From Nesterenkonia sp. E16_10 (lineage in GTDB: Bacteria > Actinomycetota > Actinomycetes > Actinomycetales > Micrococcaceae): 64,000 bases of DNA. The translations under genes and the position numbers were made by a program. Shown here piece after piece: positions 1 to 8,190 of this stretch. The first letter of the stretch is position 1, and every line of letters starts with the position of its first letter. The notes beneath the pieces were generated by a model that worked only from the letters and a program-made list of their open reading frames with translations, was not told where the DNA came from and did no database searches. The stretch is taken from assembly GCF_017347085.1 (NCBI RefSeq), contig NZ_JADPSA010000016.1, positions 62,001 to 126,000 of the forward strand, written 5' to 3'.

Positions 1-1
1 C

Positions 2-1066
2 GAGATCGCTGAGCGGCTGCAGGCGCCGATCGTGCATGCGCTTCGCGGCAAGGAGCACGTGGAGTGGGACAACCCCTACGACGTCGGGATGACCGGGCTG
101 CTTGGGTTCTCCTCCGGGTACCGGGCGATGGCCGCCTGCGAGACCCTGCTGGTGCTCGGTTCTGATCTGCCGTATCAGCAGTTCTATCCCGAGCATGCGA
201 AGGTCGTGCAGGTCGACATCCGCGGCTCCCAGATCGGCCGACGCACCCCGGTCGATGTTGGACTGGTCGGCTCGGTGAAGGACACCGTGGAGGCGCTGCT
301 GCCGAAGCTCGACGTGCATCAGGACTCTCGGCACCTCGATGGGGCGACGAAGCACTATGCCAAGACCCGCAAGGACCTCGACGCGCTGGCCACCCCGTCC
401 AAGCGGACGATCCATCCGCAGTACCTGACCAAGCTGATCAACGATGCCGCCGACGACGACGCGATCTTTTTGCCCGACGTCGGCTCCCCGGTGGTCTGGG
501 CCTGCCGGTATCTGACCATGAACGGACGACGTCGGCTGCTCGGCTCGTTCAGTCACGGGTCCATGGCGAATGCGATCTCGCAGGGGATCGGCGTGCAGAT
601 GGCCGAGCCGGAGAAACAGGTGATCGCGCTTTCCGGTGACGGTGGGCTGGCGATGCTGATGGGGGAGCTGCTGACCATCACGCAGAACGAACTGCCGGTC
701 AAGACCGTGGTCTACAACAACTCCTCACTGAACTTCGTCGAGGTGGAGATGAAGGCCGCCGGCATCGTCAATTTCGGCACCGAGCTGAAGAACCCCAACT
801 TCGCGAAGGTGGCCGAGGCGATGGACATCAAGGGGATCCGAGTCGAGAAGTCCGAGGATCTTCCTGCGGCCGTGGAGGAGTTCCTCGCGCACGACGGCCC
901 TGCGCTGCTCGATGTCGTCACCGAGCGTCAGGAACTCTCGATGCCGCCGAGCGTGACCGCTGAGCAGGCGAAAGGCTTCACGCTCTACGCGGTGCGTACG
1001 GTGCTCAGTGGCCGCGGCGATGAGCTCGTCGACCTCGCGAAGACGAACTTCCGCCAACTGTTCTGA
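2..1066 (+). CDS. poxB: Pyruvate dehydrogenase (quinone)/pyruvate oxidase, 3' part
   Basis: Thiamine-pyrophosphate flavoenzyme that decarboxylates pyruvate to acetate and CO2 and passes electrons to the membrane quinone pool. The frame is open from the first codon of the window. 354 residues are visible and roughly 220 N-terminal residues (most of the Pyr domain) lie outside. The visible part covers the central FAD-binding domain (VLGSDLPYQQFYPEHAKVVQ) and the C-terminal TPP domain with the GDGG...NN signature near residues 210-240. The C-terminal lipid/membrane-activation region follows. It ends just before a strong hairpin, so it is probably the last gene of its transcript. A related TPP enzyme such as acetolactate synthase is possible, but the spacing and C-terminus fit PoxB better. 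Confidence 0.9.
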   Translation, partial: EIAERLQAPIVHALRGKEHVEWDNPYDVGMTGLLGFSSGYRAMAACETLLVLGSDLPYQQFYPEHAKVVQVDIRGSQIGRRTPVDVGLVGSVKDTVEALLPKLDVHQDSRHLDGATKHYAKTRKDLDALATPSKRTIHPQYLTKLINDAADDDAIFLPDVGSPVVWACRYLTMNGRRRLLGSFSHGSMANAISQGIGVQMAEPEKQVIALSGDGGLAMLMGELLTITQNELPVKTVVYNNSSLNFVEVEMKAAGIVNFGTELKNPNFAKVAEAMDIKGIRVEKSEDLPAAVEEFLAHDGPALLDVVTERQELSMPPSVTAEQAKGFTLYAVRTVLSGRGDELVDLAKTNFRQLF

Positions 1067-1080
1067 TTCTTCGCTCGTCC

Positions 1081-1120
1081 ACAGAACCGCCCCGGCCCTG
1101 TTGCGCCGGGGCGGTTCTGT
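1081..1120 (+). terminator. Strong hairpin terminator after poxB
   Basis: A perfect 15-bp stem (1081-1095 pairs with 1106-1120) closes a 10-nt loop, 14 nt after the poxB stop codon. There is no long T tract, which is common for high-GC actinobacterial terminators. Confidence 0.85.
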
Positions 1121-1166
1121 CTAGTGTGTGCTTCAGCAGCACTGACGCAATGGACGGGACAGGTTC

Positions 1167-1859
1167 ATGAACACTTCAGCGGGTCGGCTTGGTGTGGTGA
1201 GTGCTGTGCTGGTTCTCGGGTGCCTCCTGAGTTCCTGCGGCGGTAACGATGCCGGACCTGAACTCGGCGGGTCCGATGTAGAGCCGAGCGCGGAGGAGAC
1301 CTCACCGGAGGATGGAGCTTCGGATCCAGAGGAGCCGGGTGATGACGCGGAAGCCACCGCGGAACCTGAGCCGTCACCGACGCCGGTCCCTGCGTCCTCG
1401 GACGGTCCCGCGCAGAACTGGCCTGAGCCTGAGATTCCGGCGGAGATCTATGAGGAGACTGAGGAGGGGGCGCTGGCGGCGCTGGAGTATTGGTTAGAAG
1501 CTAGGACATTCCTCCAACTCACCGGCGATGCTCGTCCACTACTGAGTGCATCCTCGGAAGATTGTGCCTTCTGCGCAGTTGCTGTCGAACAGTACGAATA
1601 CGTATATGGGGACGAATCCGGCTGGTACGTGTCGGATCGATCCACTGTCGAGGATGCCAAGGTCTCAGACGTTCGCGAGGGGTTCGATACGGGCGTCTTC
1701 TTTGATCTACGCGAAGCAGAATTCAGCGTGTACGACCAAGCGGGTGAGGTCCTCGGTTCGGGAGGCGGCGAAATAGTCTCGAACGTGGAAGCCCACGTTG
1801 AGTACGTCGAGAGTCAATGGATTGTCCTCGATATCTACGCTCCATCGAGTGGTGAGTAA
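1167..1859 (+). CDS. DUF6318-like lipoprotein
   Basis: A 230-residue exported lipoprotein of unknown function. A signal peptide ends in a lipobox (LLSSC, Cys24). A Glu/Pro-rich acidic linker (about residues 30-90) leads to a C-terminal globular domain that starts near ALEYWLEARTFLQLTGD and has a C-x-x-C pair (CAFC). This resembles the DUF6318 family common in Micrococcaceae (recognition from memory, not a search). The 3' half is visibly less GC-rich than its neighbours and carries a TTA codon, which is rare in such genomes. It is followed after 6 nt by another exported protein, so the two are probably co-transcribed. Confidence 0.8.
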   Translation: MNTSAGRLGVVSAVLVLGCLLSSCGGNDAGPELGGSDVEPSAEETSPEDGASDPEEPGDDAEATAEPEPSPTPVPASSDGPAQNWPEPEIPAEIYEETEEGALAALEYWLEARTFLQLTGDARPLLSASSEDCAFCAVAVEQYEYVYGDESGWYVSDRSTVEDAKVSDVREGFDTGVFFDLREAEFSVYDQAGEVLGSGGGEIVSNVEAHVEYVESQWIVLDIYAPSSGE

Positions 1860-1865
1860 GAGGCC

Positions 1866-2966
1866 ATGTGGCGTCTGATTGGGTTCGTCTCGATCGGGGT
1901 GTTGGTGGCTTTGCTGTTGGGCACGGTGTTGCCCCCTGCCGCTTATGCGTCACGGGATGAGGATCGCGCAGAGGTGGATGTGGGTGCGGGTTTCAGCGAT
2001 CAGGCGGTTAAGGCCGAAGTCGAGAGGGAGAGTCTCAGATCCGGGCCTGGCCGGCTCGACTGGCCACCGGTGCCAGACAGGGACTGGGGCGCTCCCGCTG
2101 GATCTCGCGACAACGTGGACGAGAGTGAGTCCACGACGCGCGAACGTTCTTACGCTTTTTGCTCCGGCGCCGGTGGTTCGTTAGCTAGTGAATGCAGACA
2201 GGAGATTGTCTCGAATTGCGACGCTTACGACCCAACGGCTTCACTTCTAATCGAAATGGGCGCTGGCGAACTAGGCTACGCGTGTCAGTACGAACCCGAG
2301 ATCGAAGAGATCGAAGAGGCTGCCGGTCCGGAGGTCCCAGCACAGGATGATTTGGGCGAGATCCTGGAGCGACTCCCCGGAGAAGTTCAGCGGGCCTTCG
2401 CAACCCTCCCTATCGCCGGGGGATCCGTCGAGTTTGAACCCGACCTCCTCGGCTTCGGCTACCGGAACCGGCACACGCATATGTTCGCCGACGTCGAGAC
2501 CCAGACCCTGAACCAGACTCTTCTCGGCATCCCCGTGGAGATCCGCGTGAACCCGCCGAGCTTCCAATGGGACTACGGCGATGGCGCCAGTCGCGTCACC
2601 TACGAGCCCGGACAACCAATGCCCGAGAGCTGGCAGGGCGAGACCGTGGTCAAGACCAATCAGGAAACCCTCACAAGTCACGTCTATACCGAGACCGGGC
2701 GCTTCCCGGTCAGCCTGACCACCACCTTCGTCGGGGAGTATCGCGTCGGCGGCGGACCCTGGATCGTGATCCCCGGCTCGGTGGATGTCCAGGCCTCACC
2801 GGGGGAGGCAGATATCTGGCGAGTCGCCGCCCGCAACGTCTCCGGCTCCTGCCGCAACACCGTCGACTGGGGCTGCAACGGACCCGTCACCCTTGAACCG
2901 GGTGACACCCCACCTAAGATCTTCGCCGACCAGTACGACGCCAACGGCAACTGGCTGGGGGACTGA
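1866..2966 (+). CDS. Secreted PKD-like domain protein
   Basis: A 366-residue exported protein. A hydrophobic signal segment (about residues 3-28, ending in AYASR) is followed by a Cys-containing variable region (residues 85-150). The C-terminal part has PKD/Ig-like features: WDYGDG near residue 236, then SHVYTETGRFPVSLTTTF. That WxYGDG...H.Y...G.y.v pattern is the hallmark of PKD folds, which usually mediate surface or carbohydrate contacts. It lies 6 nt downstream of the DUF6318-like lipoprotein gene. The 2130-2280 stretch is AT-richer and has a TTA codon, as in its partner. Specific function unknown. Confidence 0.8.
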   Translation: MWRLIGFVSIGVLVALLLGTVLPPAAYASRDEDRAEVDVGAGFSDQAVKAEVERESLRSGPGRLDWPPVPDRDWGAPAGSRDNVDESESTTRERSYAFCSGAGGSLASECRQEIVSNCDAYDPTASLLIEMGAGELGYACQYEPEIEEIEEAAGPEVPAQDDLGEILERLPGEVQRAFATLPIAGGSVEFEPDLLGFGYRNRHTHMFADVETQTLNQTLLGIPVEIRVNPPSFQWDYGDGASRVTYEPGQPMPESWQGETVVKTNQETLTSHVYTETGRFPVSLTTTFVGEYRVGGGPWIVIPGSVDVQASPGEADIWRVAARNVSGSCRNTVDWGCNGPVTLEPGDTPPKIFADQYDANGNWLGD

Positions 2967-2981
2967 ACTACCCGGGGAGGG

Positions 2982-4004
2982 TCAGCGGAGAGGGAGGTGG
3001 TTGCCGGCGATCATGCAGCGCACCGAACCGCCCGCGGACTCCAGGGTGGGGACCTCCACCGGCACCAACGTGCAGTGTGCCGAGATCGTCTCCCGCTGCT
3101 CGTCGGTCAGGCTCGCCTCGGCGGTGGTGGAGAGCACCAGGTAGCGTCCATCGGGCCCGGCGAGTTCCAGGCAGTTGCCGGCGAAGCGGTTGACCTGGGA
3201 TTCGCTGAGTCCCACCACGGTCCGGCCGGAGTCGCGCAGCACCTCGAGCACGTGCTCGCGCTGGGCGAGGTCACGGATCATCGCGCTGCTGATCAGGGCG
3301 AGGTCTGTGCCCACGGACATCATGACGTTGGTGTGGTAGACCGGCACCCCGTCGCCGTCGGTGGCGTCGAAGAGCACCGGGGTGTAGCCGAAGTCCCGGC
3401 AAAACTCTGCGAAGAGTCCACCGGAGAGCCGCCGGGACCGGCAGGCGTAGGCCAGGCGCTCGCGGTGATCCAGCACCATCGAACCGGTGCCCTCGAGGTA
3501 CTCCCCGAAGCGTTCAGCCGAGGAGTAGTCCACCACCCGGCGGACTCGATGGGTCTCCTGCAGGTGCGCCAGAATGTCCTCGCGCCGCTCGGCCCGGCGG
3601 TTCTCCGCATACATCGGGTACAGCGTGACCGTGCCGTCAGGGTGGGTGCTGAACCAGTTGTTCGGGAACACGCTGTCCGGCGTCTCCGCGGAGGAGTCAT
3701 CGAAGAGGTTCACTCCGATGCCCAGACCTCTCAGGGTGCGCCCGAGCTCGGTGACCTCGGCATAGGCTGCGGCCGCTACTGCACGGGAGGCCTCCCGGGC
3801 GGCTGAGGGCACCAGTGCCTGGAGGATGCGCTGCTGGAAGCTGTTGTCCGCCGCCGTCTCAGGATTCGGTGTGAAGTGGTGCGGTCGCACCAGCACCACC
3901 CGGGAGGGGGCCTGCTCGGTCACCGAACCGGCGGCCGAAACACTCGCCTCCTTGCCCGGTCCCAGGTTGAATCGTCCCGCCGGGGCCTCAAGCACTTCAG
4001 TCAT
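2982..4004 (-). CDS. ctlX: CtlX-type citrulline hydrolase (arginine deiminase superfamily)
   Basis: A 340-residue guanidino-group-modifying enzyme. NNWFST and the following Asp, the EGTGSMVLD segment with catalytic Glu, the VYHTNVMMS segment with the catalytic His, and a C-terminal Cys (SVRCMIAGNH) match the CtlX/amidinotransferase-like branch, which hydrolyses citrulline to ornithine, CO2 and ammonia. Its stop is close to the convergent PKD-like gene. It follows ocd by 6 nt on the same strand, so the pair would convert citrulline to ornithine and then to proline. A dimethylargininase-like activity is the main alternative. Confidence 0.85.
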   Translation of the reverse strand: MTEVLEAPAGRFNLGPGKEASVSAAGSVTEQAPSRVVLVRPHHFTPNPETAADNSFQQRILQALVPSAAREASRAVAAAAYAEVTELGRTLRGLGIGVNLFDDSSAETPDSVFPNNWFSTHPDGTVTLYPMYAENRRAERREDILAHLQETHRVRRVVDYSSAERFGEYLEGTGSMVLDHRERLAYACRSRRLSGGLFAEFCRDFGYTPVLFDATDGDGVPVYHTNVMMSVGTDLALISSAMIRDLAQREHVLEVLRDSGRTVVGLSESQVNRFAGNCLELAGPDGRYLVLSTTAEASLTDEQRETISAHCTLVPVEVPTLESAGGSVRCMIAGNHLPLR

Positions 4005-4010
4005 GGAGGA

Positions 4011-5039
4011 TCACCCCACCGGCTTCATCGAGCTGACCAGGGAGAACAGGTCCTTGGGGTCCTCGGGATCGGCGACCAGGTCCAGCGAGGTCTGCAGATC
4101 GGTCCCGGCGGTGGCATCACGGACGAAGCGCAGCGCCGAGAGGTCAGCGATCGCGAAACCCACCGAGTCGAAGATCGTGATCTGCTCCGCGGACTGCCGC
4201 CCGGCCGCGGCCCCGGTGAGCACCTGCCAGAACTCGACCACTGGGAAATCGGGCTCCATCTGCTGAATCTCGCCCTCGATCCGGGTCTGCTCCGGGTACT
4301 CCACGAACACCCGGCCGCGGCGCAGGATTTCGGCGTCGAGCTCGGTCTTGCCCGGGCAGTCTCCGCCCACGGCGTTGATATGCACGCCGGGGGAGATCTG
4401 CGCAGAGCTCAGGATGGTGTCCTGCGCCTTGTCCGCGGTGCAGGTGGTGATGATGTCGGCGCCCGCGACGGCCTCGCTGGTGGATGATGCCAGGGGGACC
4501 CGGAAGCCGAGCGGCTCAAGGTTTCGACGCAGCTTCTCCATCGCCGCCGGGTCCACGTCGAAGACCTGCAGGTCCTCGATGCCCAGCGCGGAGCGGATCG
4601 CCAGCGCCTGGAACTCGGCCTGGGATCCGGCGCCGATCAGCGCCATCCGCTCGGAGTCCGGGCGAGCGAGCGCCTTCGCGGTCATCGCCGAGGTCGCGGC
4701 GGTGCGCAGCGCCGTGAGCAGGGTCATCTCAGCGAGGAACGTGGGGTAGCCGTTGTCCACATCGGCGAGCATCCCGAAGGCGGTGACGGTCTGGAAGCCG
4801 CGCGAGGGGTTCAGCGGATGGCCGTTGACGTACTTGAACGAGTAGGTCTCCATATCCGAGGTGGGCATCAGCTCGATGACACCGAATGGGGTGTGACTGG
4901 CGATGCGCGGGATCTTGTCGAAGCTCTCCCAGCGCCTGAAGTCGTCCTCGAGGTAGGCGATCATCTCGGTCATCAGGTGCTCGACCCCATCGCGCTGGAT
5001 CCAGCGGGCCATGTTGCCGACGTCGACGAACTGCGTCAT
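4011..5039 (-). CDS. ocd: Ornithine cyclodeaminase
   Basis: A 342-residue mu-crystallin/OCD-family enzyme that converts L-ornithine to L-proline and ammonia with bound NAD+. The N-terminal substrate domain includes the GFQTVTAFG and AEMTLLTALRTAATSA segments. The Rossmann domain has GAGSQAEFQALA near residues 136-147. The start has a clear GAAGGAG Shine-Dalgarno 5-6 nt upstream. It is the first gene of the ocd-ctlX pair and diverges from an Lrp/AsnC regulator, the classic arrangement for local amino-acid-responsive control. Related alanine dehydrogenases or lysine cyclodeaminases cannot be excluded. Confidence 0.9.
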   Translation of the reverse strand: MTQFVDVGNMARWIQRDGVEHLMTEMIAYLEDDFRRWESFDKIPRIASHTPFGVIELMPTSDMETYSFKYVNGHPLNPSRGFQTVTAFGMLADVDNGYPTFLAEMTLLTALRTAATSAMTAKALARPDSERMALIGAGSQAEFQALAIRSALGIEDLQVFDVDPAAMEKLRRNLEPLGFRVPLASSTSEAVAGADIITTCTADKAQDTILSSAQISPGVHINAVGGDCPGKTELDAEILRRGRVFVEYPEQTRIEGEIQQMEPDFPVVEFWQVLTGAAAGRQSAEQITIFDSVGFAIADLSALRFVRDATAGTDLQTSLDLVADPEDPKDLFSLVSSMKPVG

Positions 5040-5108
5040 GAGGAACTCCTTCAGGGGTGGGGCGTGAAGCGTGTCGGGGTGATGGGCCTCAGCCTAGAGA
5101 TCTCGATG

Positions 5109-5189
5109 TGTACATGTAAGAGCAGTTATGTTGAAATTCGGGTTGATCAAGTGGCAGTTTGTCAGGGTGCGATTAGCATGATGTACATG
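5109..5189. promoter_or_regulatory. Paired TGTACATG palindromes between ocd and the Lrp-type gene
   Basis: The octamer TGTACATG occurs at 5109-5116 and again at 5182-5189, each inside an 8-bp palindrome (TACATGTA and ATGTACAT). The copies are 73 bp apart, close to seven helical turns, and the second overlaps the start region of the regulator gene. This fits cooperative binding by the Lrp/AsnC protein encoded next door, but the assignment is an inference. Confidence 0.45.
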
Positions 5190-5618
5190 CCGCGACTCAC
5201 CGATCTCGACCGCCGCCTCATCTCCGCGCTGCGCAAGGACGGCAGGGCGCCGGTGGCGGCGCTCGCCGAACAACTCGGGGTCGCCCGCGCCACCGTGACC
5301 AGCAGGATTGAGAAGCTCAAGGCCCAGGGGGTGATCGTGGGCTTCAGCGTGCGGGTCCACGACCACAACGAGACCGGAGAGGTCCGCGCGATCTCCTTCA
5401 TCGAGGTGGTCGGGCGCACCACCGATCACGTGATCGCCGAGCTGCGCGGCTTCCCGGAGATCATGGCGCTGCACACCACCAACGGCGGCTGGGACCTGGT
5501 GGCGGAGATCTCCTGCGAGAACCTGCGCGACTTCGACGAGGTGCTGCGCCGTGTCCGCGGGATCAAGGGCGTGGTCAACAGCGAGACCAGCCTTCTTCTG
5601 AGCTCCGTGGTCCGCTGA
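5178..5618 (+). CDS. Lrp/AsnC-family transcriptional regulator
   Basis: A 146-residue regulator. An N-terminal winged helix-turn-helix (LTDLDRRLISALRKDGRAP, then VARATVTSRIEKL) is followed by a RAM ligand-binding domain (about residues 70-146). The start at 5178 is chosen because AGGGTG lies 8 nt upstream; in-frame ATGs at 5181 and 5187 are alternatives. It diverges from ocd-ctlX and probably controls their transcription in response to an amino acid such as ornithine, arginine or citrulline. That is inferred from position. Confidence 0.9.
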   Translation: MMYMPRLTDLDRRLISALRKDGRAPVAALAEQLGVARATVTSRIEKLKAQGVIVGFSVRVHDHNETGEVRAISFIEVVGRTTDHVIAELRGFPEIMALHTTNGGWDLVAEISCENLRDFDEVLRRVRGIKGVVNSETSLLLSSVVR

Positions 5619-5734
5619 GAGCCGGGGTCGGGGCGGGCCCGGGTGCGAGCCGGGGCCGGGATCAGGGGAGCTGAGCGCTGGGGGCTGCGCCGTCGTCGGC
5701 GCCGGCGCCGTCGTCGTTCTCCCGCCAATCCTCA

Positions 5735-5788
5735 TGGGTGGTTGAGTTCTCCGGCGGATATGTCAGTGCCGGATATCTCAACCACCCA
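5735..5788. repeat. Long imperfect palindrome upstream of the M16 protease
   Basis: Perfect 12-bp arms (5735-5746, TGGGTGGTTGAG, and 5777-5788) enclose 30 nt that contain a further CCGGC/GCCGG pair (5751-5755 with 5768-5772) and a direct repeat of GGATAT. It sits between the Lrp-type stop and the protease promoter. It could be the terminator of the upstream gene or a dispersed REP-like palindrome. Confidence 0.7.
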
Positions 5789-5790
5789 GG

Positions 5791-5796
5791 TAGATT
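5791..5796 (+). promoter_or_regulatory. -10 TAGATT for the M16 gene (leaderless)
   Basis: TAGATT ends 8 nt before ATG 5805, so transcription would begin at or next to the start codon. No convincing -35 is visible. Confidence 0.5.
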
Positions 5797-5804
5797 GGGT
5801 GGCT

Positions 5805-7106
5805 ATGCGCGTCACCATTGATCCCCACACCGAAGGCGTCCTGAACAACGACGCCGGCTCCACCGTCCGCCGCTCCGTGCTCCCCGCCGGGGTGCGGGTG
5901 CTCACCGAGGAGATGCCGGGCCAGCGCTCGGTCACCCTGGGCTTCTGGATCGGGGTGGGCTCCCGCGACGAGGCCGCCCATCAGCACGGCTCCACCCACT
6001 TCCTGGAGCACCTGCTCTTCAAGGGCACCAAGACCCGCTCCTCGCTGGAGATCGCCTCAGCCTTCGACAGCGTGGGCGGTGAATCCAACGCGCTGACCGG
6101 CAAGGAGCACACCTGCTACTACGCCCGCGTGCTCGACACCGATCTGCCCATGGCCGTGGAGGTGCTCACCGACATCGTCACCTCCGCGCTGCTGGACCCC
6201 GCTGAGATGGAGATCGAGCGCGGGGTGATCCTCGAAGAGCTCGCCATGGCCGAGGACGACCCCGAGGACGTGGTCCACGAACGGTTCGGCTCTCAGGTCC
6301 TCGACGGTCACCCGCTGGGCCGCCCGATCGGCGGAACCCCCGAGGAGATCAACGCCGCCAGCCGCGAGGACGTCTTCAACCACTACCAGCGCTGGTACCG
6401 CCCCGATGAGCTGGTCATCACCGCCGCCGGCGGACTCGACCACGACCACGTGGTCTCTCTCATCGCCGAGGCGCTGGAGAAGTCCTCCTGGGACATGAGC
6501 GTCCCCGGCTCGCCGGCGCAGCGCAGAGTCGGACAAGAGACCGAGATCCCGGTCCGCGCCGGCACCGAGACCATCATCAAACCGGTGGAACAGTCCCAGG
6601 TGATCCTCGGCGGACGCGGCATGGCCGCCTCGGACGAGGACCGCTTCGCGCTCTCGGTGATGCACGCGGTGCTCGGCGGCGGCATGTCCTCCCGGCTCTT
6701 CCAAGAGGTCCGGGAGCGCCGCGGGCTGGCCTATTCCACCTACTCCTTCTCCTCGGCGATGACCGACGCCGGCTATTTCGGGCTTTACGCCGGCTGCCTG
6801 CCGAACAAGGTCGCCAAGGTCACCGAGGTCATGGCCGCCGAGCTCGACCGGATCGCCACGGATCATGTCAGTGCCGAGGAGCTGACCCGCGCGAAGGGAC
6901 AGCTGCGCGGCGGCACCGTGCTGGGCATGGAGGAGACCTCCTCGCGGATGTCTCGGCTGGGCCGGGCGGAGCTGGTGCGCGGGGAGTTCGTCGACATCTC
7001 CGACACGCTGGACCAGATCGACGCCATCACCGCCGAGGACGTGCGCAAGGTCGCCGCCAGGCTGGCCGGCTCGCCGCGAGCCGTCACGGTGGTCGGACCC
7101 GCCTGA
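5805..7106 (+). CDS. M16 family zinc metallopeptidase
   Basis: A 433-residue processing-peptidase-like protease. The zinc site HFLEHLLFKGT (HxxEH) is near residues 66-76 and the distal Glu lies in the IERGVILEELAM helix. A C-terminal M16 domain contains the GGGMSSRLFQEVRERRGLAY signature. In actinobacteria this gene is often found near pnp and dapB, but here dapB is 6 kb away. The start at 5805 fits a leaderless transcript; a GTG at 5799 is in frame but would leave only 2 nt after the -10 hexamer. Confidence 0.9.
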   Translation: MRVTIDPHTEGVLNNDAGSTVRRSVLPAGVRVLTEEMPGQRSVTLGFWIGVGSRDEAAHQHGSTHFLEHLLFKGTKTRSSLEIASAFDSVGGESNALTGKEHTCYYARVLDTDLPMAVEVLTDIVTSALLDPAEMEIERGVILEELAMAEDDPEDVVHERFGSQVLDGHPLGRPIGGTPEEINAASREDVFNHYQRWYRPDELVITAAGGLDHDHVVSLIAEALEKSSWDMSVPGSPAQRRVGQETEIPVRAGTETIIKPVEQSQVILGGRGMAASDEDRFALSVMHAVLGGGMSSRLFQEVRERRGLAYSTYSFSSAMTDAGYFGLYAGCLPNKVAKVTEVMAAELDRIATDHVSAEELTRAKGQLRGGTVLGMEETSSRMSRLGRAELVRGEFVDISDTLDQIDAITAEDVRKVAARLAGSPRAVTVVGPA

Positions 7107-7145
7107 ACCGGAGGGTGACGCTGCAGTCCAGACCGAGGGGGCCTC

Positions 7146-7661
7146 ATGCACCACAGGCATAGCCGCGGAGATCTCCGACGAGTCGGTGCCGTGGTCACGA
7201 TGCTCGGCCTGTTGCTGCTGACATCCTGCGCCGGGGATTCAGATGCTATCGGGGCTGAGAGTCCTGACGATCGGTCCACCAGCGCTCCTGCGGCGACCTC
7301 CCCGGCGGAAGGGCTCGACGACGGCGGCGGTGGCAGCCCCGAGATGAAGCCCACCCCGGTGCGTGAGACCTCGGAGCTGGTGTCCGAGCACCTCTCCAGC
7401 TGGCAGGAGTACAGCACTCCCTCGGAGACCGAGCTGCAGATGGCCTTCTACAGCGGCAACCCCGCCTGCTATGGCGTGCGTGCGGTGGTGGAAGAGACCG
7501 ACACCCAGGTCCGGGTAGCCACCATCTCAGGCACGCTGCCCGATGCGATCAACTCCGCCTGCACCCAGGAGGCCCGCTACGTCGCCCTGGTCATCGAGCT
7601 CGACCAGCCGCTGGGCGAGCGTGAAGTCGTGCCGCTGAACGAGGTCGAGCTGACGCGCTGA
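7146..7661 (+). CDS. Small lipoprotein of unknown function
   Basis: A 171-residue protein with a basic N-terminus, a hydrophobic segment and a lipobox (LLLTSC, Cys near residue 28), then a Ser/Pro/Gly-rich linker and a roughly 100-residue domain (SEHLSSWQEY to VVPLNEVELTR) with a Cys pair (NPACYG and NSACTQ) that could form a disulfide. A GAGGGGG ribosome site precedes the start. It follows the M16 gene by 39 nt and may share its transcript. I do not recognise the C-terminal domain. Confidence 0.8.
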   Translation: MHHRHSRGDLRRVGAVVTMLGLLLLTSCAGDSDAIGAESPDDRSTSAPAATSPAEGLDDGGGGSPEMKPTPVRETSELVSEHLSSWQEYSTPSETELQMAFYSGNPACYGVRAVVEETDTQVRVATISGTLPDAINSACTQEARYVALVIELDQPLGEREVVPLNEVELTR

Positions 7662-7747
7662 CCGGCTTGTCCGATGTCCGGTTGACCCACTGCCCGACTG
7701 GCGCGATGGCCCGTCGGCCCGCGCCTGACCCTCTGTGGCTCGCACGT

Positions 7748-8128
7748 TCAGTGCGGCCCGGACCAGATCTGACTCTGGGCAGCCCCAGTGGCTTCGACCC
7801 CGCCGAAGTAGACCTCGATCTGGGTGATTTGCCCGTCGACCACCTTCATGATCTCCACGTTGCTGAAGGGCTGCTCGTTCGGCAGCTGCGCGATGTAGCG
7901 CAGCATCACCGTGCCGGGTTCGATCTCCAGCACCGTGGTGATCTCCTGGCGCAGGAACCGCTCTGCGGTGGGGAAGCAGGTGTCGAGAAACGTGGATTTG
8001 CCCACGTGGTCATCCTGCGGTGAGTTGAAGGTCATGTCATCGCTGAGCAACATGCGGGCTGCCCGCCGGTCTCCAACTCGGTAGGCGGCGAACTGCGCCA
8101 GAACCGTCTCCATCGGCGTCCTGATCAT
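7748..8128 (-). CDS. NTF2-like (SnoaL-type) protein
   Basis: A 126-residue single-domain protein with the NTF2/SnoaL cone-fold pattern: an N-terminal helix (MIRTPMETVLAQFAAYRVGD), a polar pocket strand, and a C-terminal sheet ending in VDGQITQIEVYFGG. Such proteins bind or isomerise small molecules, and the substrate is not readable from sequence. It lies 62 nt downstream of moaD on the same strand but has its own leaderless-type -10, so a molybdenum cofactor role is not implied. Confidence 0.8.
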   Translation of the reverse strand: MIRTPMETVLAQFAAYRVGDRRAARMLLSDDMTFNSPQDDHVGKSTFLDTCFPTAERFLRQEITTVLEIEPGTVMLRYIAQLPNEQPFSNVEIMKVVDGQITQIEVYFGGVEATGAAQSQIWSGPH

Positions 8129-8135
8129 GCTCCGG

Positions 8136-8141
8136 AATCTA
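8136..8141 (-). promoter_or_regulatory. -10 TAGATT for the NTF2-like gene (leaderless)
   Basis: On the minus strand TAGATT ends 7 nt before the ATG at 8128, the spacing expected for a leaderless mRNA. Confidence 0.5.
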
Positions 8142-8190
8142 CTTGAGGGTCCCGTGGCATGTCAGCGGCTCGCGGCCCCAGATGCTTCGG

